From an uncultured Prevotella sp. (GTDB taxonomy: Bacteria > Bacteroidota > Bacteroidia > Bacteroidales > Bacteroidaceae), in the NCBI RefSeq assembly GCF_946404925.1, contig NZ_CAMJFM010000006.1, positions 1-64,000 on the forward strand: a DNA stretch of 64,000 nucleotides, written 5' to 3'. Positions 60,415 to 64,000 of this stretch are shown here, piece after piece. The notes beneath the pieces were generated by a model, which did not search any database, was not told the DNA's origin, and was given only the letters and a program-made list of their open reading frames with translations. Numbering within the stretch: position 1 is the stretch's first letter; each line of letters opens with the position of its first letter. The position numbers were made by a program, and so were the translations under genes.

Positions 60415-60422
60415 CAAAGGTA
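60415..60422 (-). promoter_or_regulatory. promoter -7 box of the 127-aa/171-aa genes
   Basis: Reverse strand TACCTTTG. The first ATG downstream is 60374. Confidence 0.6.
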
Positions 60423-60510
60423 CAAAAATTAAGCAAAATAAAGGCACGAAAAAGGGCCTTTTTCAGGCCCTCCAATGTTAACTTATGTCAATCTGGTGAT
60501 AATCAGAAAG

Positions 60511-61065
60511 TTACAGTTCTGCTCGCGTTTTATTGCTTATGTGGCTTTGGAGCATGTTGTATAGCGTGCGCGGGGTTACTTCGAGTGTGCTGGCGGGGAT
60601 ACGAATGGCGGCACCTCTTTGGGATATGGCGGCGAGCTTTAGCTTGAATCGGGTCCAAGGACTGGTCTCCAGCAGCTGATATCGCTCATCTTCGCGTACG
60701 TAGAGATCGAACGACAGCGACCCCCTGAAATTGAAGTCCTCAATCTTTACAACATCCTTCCAATCGAAGATGCGGTAGCGCTTCAAGTTTAAATCGTACA
60801 CATGCAGCTGATCGTTGCTAATGATGACAACCGGCGTACGACGTATGAAGAGCCCCAATTGAGAAAAAGTGTTGTAAATGACGTAAGCCAGGATAGCAGC
60901 ACCAAAGAGCATTACGGCATCAATAAAATAACTGAATACGACAGATATCCCCGGCGTATTGATTGGGATGACTAAGTAGCAGCAAAACCAATAACCCAAT
61001 GCAATCACAGGTAGAAACACTGTTTGTATAAAGGCATATAGCCGGCTCATATAAATTTCTGTCAT
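60511..61065 (-). CDS. two-span membrane protein with PH-like domain
   Basis: A 184-aa protein. Two N-terminal membrane spans (about 12-33 and 44-66) precede a cytoplasmic beta-rich domain with VVIISNDQLHVYDLNLKRYR and IFDWKDVVKIEDFNF, typical of bacterial PH-like (bPH/STM3941-type) domains. The function is unknown. It has its own promoter. Confidence 0.65.
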   Translation of the reverse strand: MTEIYMSRLYAFIQTVFLPVIALGYWFCCYLVIPINTPGISVVFSYFIDAVMLFGAAILAYVIYNTFSQLGLFIRRTPVVIISNDQLHVYDLNLKRYRIFDWKDVVKIEDFNFRGSLSFDLYVREDERYQLLETSPWTRFKLKLAAISQRGAAIRIPASTLEVTPRTLYNMLQSHISNKTRAEL

Positions 61066-61091
61066 AATCGAGTTTCTTAAGTTTCTGTGTG

Positions 61092-61122
61092 CAAAGGTAA
61101 TGAGAATCTATGAAACCACAAA
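61092..61122 (-). promoter_or_regulatory. promoter of the PH-like membrane protein gene
   Basis: Reverse strand TTTG (61119-61122), 19 bases, TACCTTTG (61092-61099). Confidence 0.7.
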
Positions 61123-61236
61123 GCAATTTGCAAGGAAAATAATGACGGATGACGGATGACAAGATGACATTAAGGTGGTTATGAGGTGGGTAAAATATTA
61201 TATTATATATAATATTCTATAGAGAGGTGTGAGGTG

Positions 61237-61270
61237 CTAAATGTCATTTGTCATGATGTCATTGTCATTT
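61237..61270. repeat. GTCATTT-type repeat, second copy of an 18-base direct repeat
   Basis: Bases 61237-61254 are identical to 56168-56185, 5.07 kb away. The two copies bracket the DUF3987-to-PH-like block. Confidence 0.85.
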
Positions 61271-61313
61271 CTTGGGGGTGTTAACATATTTTTGCAGGTG
61301 GTGAGGGCGCGAA

Positions 61314-61345
61314 TTTGGCGGGGTGGTGAAAAATTCGTACCTTTG
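61314..61345 (+). promoter_or_regulatory. HU-like gene promoter
   Basis: TTTG (61314-61317), 20 bases, TACCTTTG (61338-61345), then a leader of about 175 bases. Confidence 0.75.
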
Positions 61346-61524
61346 CAATGTCAAAATGAGAGAGGCCGGGGGCGGCTATTAATAGTAAAAATTGCAAGTA
61401 TTAATTCTGGAAATTGCGAGCGTTAATAGTAGCAAGCATTTCTGTTAATAGGCAGCCCGAATCCTCGAACATAGCGACAAAGAGAGAGTTAATAAAATAT
61501 TTAACAAACAAACTATTTAAAAAC

Positions 61525-62055
61525 ATGAGTATTAGAGTAATTGCACAGCGCCGAATGCTAAAAATCGGCAACAACCCTGGAAGTAAGAAGTTCGTGATGC
61601 GCCCCGATCTGTACAGCGCTATCCAGGAGAAGAAGGTGTTTCAGGAGGCCGCTACTCACAGCGGTATCTCTACTGGAGTTATCAAGGCCGCTTGGGATGC
61701 TGCAGGCGAAGTAATCCGCACGTGGGCCACCGAGGGCCACTCAGTGCCTCTGCCAGGTCTGGGCACCATGCGATTTGGTGTTCGCAGCAAGGCTGTTGAG
61801 AATCTGGACGACGTGAAGACCGGACTCATCACCACCCGCCGCATCGTGTTCACTCCATCGGTGGATGTGAAGGGCGAGTTGAAGAACACCTCCATCCAGA
61901 TTACCTGCCTCGATGAGGATGGAAACGTGCTAAAGCGAGTAACCAGCGGCGACAGCGGCGACATCGAGGACAGCGAGAATGAGAACCAGAATGGTGGTAG
62001 CGATACCCCAACGCACAGCAGCACGGGCGGCGGCCTGCCCGACGAGGGCGATTAA
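61525..62055 (+). CDS. HU-like DNA-binding protein (HU-HIG type)
   Basis: A 176-aa nucleoid-type protein. The HU-like fold covers about 1-130 (KKVFQEAATHSGISTGVIKA; VPLPGLGTMRFGVRSKAVEN), followed by an acidic, Ser/Gly-rich tail (ending GGGLPDEGD). Bacteroidales carry many such long HU paralogues next to DUF3987 and smalltalk genes. I prefer the ATG at 61525 to a frame starting at 61414, whose first 37 codons look non-coding. Confidence 0.85.
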   Translation: MSIRVIAQRRMLKIGNNPGSKKFVMRPDLYSAIQEKKVFQEAATHSGISTGVIKAAWDAAGEVIRTWATEGHSVPLPGLGTMRFGVRSKAVENLDDVKTGLITTRRIVFTPSVDVKGELKNTSIQITCLDEDGNVLKRVTSGDSGDIEDSENENQNGGSDTPTHSSTGGGLPDEGD

Positions 62056-62065
62056 AGTTTAATTA

Positions 62066-62165
62066 GGCACGGATTTCACGGATTAACACGGATTTTTTAA
62101 TTTTTCAGTCGATTTGCCAACGGGAATTAATAATTTAATCCGTGATAATCCGTGTAATCCGTGCC
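62066..62165. repeat. 9-base-period inverted repeat (CACGGATT type)
   Basis: The left arm GGCACGGATT plus two ACGGATT units and the right arm of three AATCCGTG units ending GTGCC flank a loop of about 45 bases, between the HU-like and smalltalk genes. Its arms mix the two other subtypes (TACGGATT core, GGCAC ends). Confidence 0.92.
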
Positions 62166-62182
62166 AAAAAAAGAAGAAAATT

Positions 62183-62284
62183 ATGAGCAGAAAAGAAACC
62201 ATTAAGTTCATCTTGCAGATGATTGCATCGATCGCTACGGCGATTGTTACGGCTCTGGGCACTCAGTCGTGCATGGGAGTCTGA
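62183..62284 (+). CDS. smalltalk protein (33 aa)
   Basis: MSRKETIKFILQMIASIATA begins the protein, which ends LGTQSCMGV. The layout (KKETxKxILQ, a hydrophobic stretch rich in Ala/Thr, then a lipobox-like T-Q-S-C near the end) is that of the Bacteroidales family called smalltalk, usually found between an HU-like gene and an amidase gene. If the Cys is lipidated, the mature product would be only four residues. Function unknown. It is followed by its own terminator. Confidence 0.85.
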   Translation: MSRKETIKFILQMIASIATAIVTALGTQSCMGV

Positions 62285-62292
62285 GTGAAAAG

Positions 62293-62329
62293 ACACGGTC
62301 TGGCAACTAATGCTGAGGCCGTGTTTTTA
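62293..62329 (+). terminator. terminator after the smalltalk gene
   Basis: The stem ACACGGTC (62293-62300) with GGCCGTGT (62317-62324), then TTTTTAATTTT. An isolated AATCCGTGCC repeat end follows at 62350-62359. Confidence 0.8.
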
Positions 62330-62366
62330 ATTTTAATTAAAGCCGTGCAAATCCGTGCCTAAAAAA

Positions 62367-62398
62367 TTTGGCGATTTGCTCGCTTATTTGTATCTTTG
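62367..62398 (+). promoter_or_regulatory. promoter of the RapZ-fusion gene
   Basis: TTTG (62367-62370), 20 bases, TATCTTTG (62391-62398). The ATG at 62407 is 8 bases away. Confidence 0.8.
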
Positions 62399-62406
62399 CA
62401 AACGTT

Positions 62407-63945
62407 ATGGAGAAACTTTTAGATTTATATAAGCAATGGAAGGGTGCTGAGCCGGCTAATGTTCAGCAGATTCCGGGCGGCGGAAGCAACCGCTCGTATT
62501 ACCGACTGACGGATAAGGACGGACAATCGATAGTGGGCGTAATCGGTACCAGTCGCGACGAAGACCACGCGTTTATCTACTTGACCAAGCATTTTAGCAG
62601 CTTGAAACTGCCTGTGCCACAGATACTTGCGGCCAGCGACGACCAGCTGCGATACCTGCAGACCGACCTGGGCAGCATGTCGCTATTCGATGCCATCCGA
62701 GGCGGACGCGAGGCGGGCGGACGATACACGCTGAAGGAGCAGGAGCTGCTGAAGCGCACCATACGCGAGTTGCCGAACATGCAGATGAACGGCGCACGCG
62801 GACTGGACTTCAAGAACTGCTATCCGCAGGCCGAGTTCGACGTAGACAGCGTGCTGTTCGACCTGAACTACTTTAAGTACTGCTTCCTGAAGGCTACGGA
62901 GATAGACTTCCACGAGCTGAAGCTGGAGGCCGACTTCCGATTGATGGCGAAGGACCTGACATCGGAGACGAGCGACACATTCTTGTATCGCGACTTCCAG
63001 GCGCGCAACGTGATGCTCGACCACGATGGCAACCCTTGGTTCATCGACTATCAGGGCGGCCGAAAGGGTCCGTACTACTACGATGTGGCATCATTCCTGT
63101 GGCAGGCCTCGGCAAAATATCCGCACAAACTGCGCCGCGAGCTGGTGTACGAGTACTACAACTCGCTGAAGGACTACATCGAGGTGCCCACGGTGCGCCA
63201 CTTTGTAAACCGCCTGTCGCTCTTCGTGCTGTTCCGCACGCTGCAGGTGCTGGGAGCATACGGATTCCGCGGATACTTTGAGCAGAAAAAGCACTTTATC
63301 GAGTCGATACCGCCCGCCATACAGAACCTGCGCGAGCTGCTGGCATCGAGCACGCAGTTCCACTATCCTTATCTGATAGAGATTCTGCGCAAGCTGACCG
63401 AGCTGCCGCAGTTCCAGCAGATAGAGGCGGTGGCAAGTCGTGCCGATGGCTACAAGACGACCGATTTGAACCCCTACAAGGCTCACCCGCAGGACGGTCC
63501 GGCCACGTTCTCAAAGTACGATGCGCAGGGTCCGCTGGTGGTTAAGGTGTACAGTTTCTCGTATCGCAACGGCATACCCGAGGACGAGAGCGGCAACGGT
63601 GGCGGCTATGTGTTCGACTGCCGAAGCACGCACAACCCCGGCCGATATGAGCCGTACAAGAAGTTGACGGGTCTGGACGAGCCGGTGATACGATTCCTGG
63701 AGGATGATGGTGAGATACTGACGTTCCTGGACTCGGTGTATAAGTTGGCCGATAACCACGTGCGCCGTTATATACAGCGTGGATTCACGTCGTTGATGTT
63801 CTCGTTCGGTTGCACCGGCGGTCAGCATCGCTCGGTTTACTCAGCGCAGCACTTAGCCGAGCATATCCACGAAAAGTTCGGCATAGAAGTCCGCGTAGAG
63901 CACCGCGAGCAAAACATCACCCAGACGTTTACTGCAAAGGGATAA
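62407..63945 (+). CDS. phosphotransferase fused to a RapZ C-terminal domain
   Basis: A 512-aa cytoplasmic protein. Residues 1 to about 330 form an aminoglycoside/choline-kinase-like phosphotransferase: a Gly-rich loop (GGGSNRSYYRL at 19-29), the catalytic YRDFQARNVMLDHDG near 198-212 and FIDYQGG near 216. The C terminus (about 390-512) matches the RapZ C-terminal domain: FSFGCTGGQHRSVYSAQHLA near 470. The kinase part is like AmgK, which phosphorylates wall amino sugars. RapZ senses glucosamine-6-phosphate in E. coli, so an amino-sugar-sensing or -recycling kinase is plausible. The start is fixed by the promoter. Confidence 0.88.
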   Translation: MEKLLDLYKQWKGAEPANVQQIPGGGSNRSYYRLTDKDGQSIVGVIGTSRDEDHAFIYLTKHFSSLKLPVPQILAASDDQLRYLQTDLGSMSLFDAIRGGREAGGRYTLKEQELLKRTIRELPNMQMNGARGLDFKNCYPQAEFDVDSVLFDLNYFKYCFLKATEIDFHELKLEADFRLMAKDLTSETSDTFLYRDFQARNVMLDHDGNPWFIDYQGGRKGPYYYDVASFLWQASAKYPHKLRRELVYEYYNSLKDYIEVPTVRHFVNRLSLFVLFRTLQVLGAYGFRGYFEQKKHFIESIPPAIQNLRELLASSTQFHYPYLIEILRKLTELPQFQQIEAVASRADGYKTTDLNPYKAHPQDGPATFSKYDAQGPLVVKVYSFSYRNGIPEDESGNGGGYVFDCRSTHNPGRYEPYKKLTGLDEPVIRFLEDDGEILTFLDSVYKLADNHVRRYIQRGFTSLMFSFGCTGGQHRSVYSAQHLAEHIHEKFGIEVRVEHREQNITQTFTAKG

Positions 63946-63961
63946 TTAGGCAGTTCTTTTA

Positions 63962-64000
63962 GGCACGAATTACACGAATTTCACGAATTTTATTTGGCAC
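63962..64000. repeat. left arm of a 9-base-period inverted repeat, cut by the window end
   Basis: GGCACGAATT plus two CACGAATT-type units at 9-base spacing. A second GGCAC begins at 63996, which suggests a nested copy as at 55458. The right arm lies beyond the window. Confidence 0.8.

Larger units (their letters stand above)
61123..61524. other. intergenic region between divergent PH-like and HU-like genes
   Basis: It holds an ATGACGG heptamer repeat (61142-61170), a palindrome with 10-base arms AATATTATAT and a 3-base loop (61194-61216), the GTCATTT-type repeat (61237-61270), the HU-like promoter (61314-61345), and a long leader with three degenerate TTGCAAG-xx-TTAAT copies (about 61391-61455). 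I see no gene here. Confidence 0.6.

Noticed and set aside
61241..61426. A 61-codon frame upstream of the HU-like gene
   Set aside because: It starts in a tandem repeat and contains the HU-like promoter; no plausible protein pattern.
61414..61524. N-terminal extension of the HU-like protein
   Set aside because: The 37 extra codons lie in the leader and do not resemble the family start MSIRVIAQRRM.
55458..64000. Intact prophage or integrative element
   Set aside because: No integrase, transposase, capsid, tail or conjugation gene is visible, so only an island of unknown mobility is claimed.

Overview
The window looks like a chromosome segment of a Bacteroidales bacterium, most likely Prevotella or a close relative. 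Evidence seen directly: promoters of the Bacteroidetes type (TTTG, about 20 bases, TAnnTTTG) sit just upstream of many genes; Shine-Dalgarno sequences are rare; NuoC and NuoD are fused and NuoE, F and G are absent. There is also a hybrid two-component-like regulator, a Bacteroides-fragilis-type mannan pathway, a PafA phosphatase, and Bacteroidales families such as DUF4924, HU-like DNA-binding proteins and the tiny 'smalltalk' protein. I see no tRNA, rRNA, CRISPR array or transposase.

Layout. 0.2-4.8 kb: radA, a periplasmic-binding-protein-like lipoprotein and a TPR protein. 4.8-12.7 kb: a tightly packed leftward operon, kdsA-kdsD (Kdo synthesis), a large HTCS-like regulator, a cardiolipin-synthase-like phospholipase D and an acyltransferase. 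12.8-17.6 kb: an MscS-type channel, a BadF/N-acetylglucosamine-kinase-like ATPase and membrane proteins of unknown role. 17.7-18.8 kb: a 67-aa protein and an 830-base intergenic region with a candidate small RNA. 18.8-26.6 kb: a mannan/glucomannan operon (GH5, CE7-type esterase, GH26, GH130, cation symporter, 2-epimerase). 26.7-28.2 kb: a PafA-type phosphatase. 28.2-38.3 kb: the complex I operon nuoA-B-CD-H-I-J-K-L-M-N. 38.4-45.7 kb: HAD phosphatase, RNase Y, ZapA with a coiled-coil partner, rmlA, a sugar kinase-nucleotidyltransferase fusion and an ECF sigma factor. 45.7-54.3 kb: a leftward run of lysE-type exporter, DUF4924, rfbD, a GxxExxY nuclease-like gene, prfC, sua5, clc, fmt, a 45-aa protein and rpe. 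54.5-55.4 kb: a ROK glucokinase. 55.6-62.3 kb: an accessory island with DUF5675, a DUF3987/VirE-like primase-helicase protein, several small unknown proteins, a membrane PH-like protein, an HU-like protein and the 33-aa smalltalk protein. 62.4-63.9 kb: a phosphotransferase fused to a RapZ C-terminal domain.

How genes work together. Secreted GH5 and GH26 enzymes plus a deacetylating esterase would cut (acetylated) mannan. The symporter would import mannobiose, the epimerase would convert it to mannosyl-glucose, and the GH130 phosphorylase would give mannose-1-phosphate and glucose, which the ROK kinase could phosphorylate.

The most unusual features are (1) a dispersed family of inverted repeats whose arms have a 9-base period, one copy of which encloses a PD-(D/E)XK-like GxxExxY gene; (2) 7-8-base tandem repeats that begin at stop codons and run to the next start; (3) an HTCS-like regulator that lacks a kinase ATPase domain, the phospho-acceptor His and the receiver Asp, translationally coupled into an envelope operon; (4) the DUF3987/HU/smalltalk island, with two neighbouring proteins that share a motif; and (5) a candidate small RNA at about 18.0-18.1 kb.
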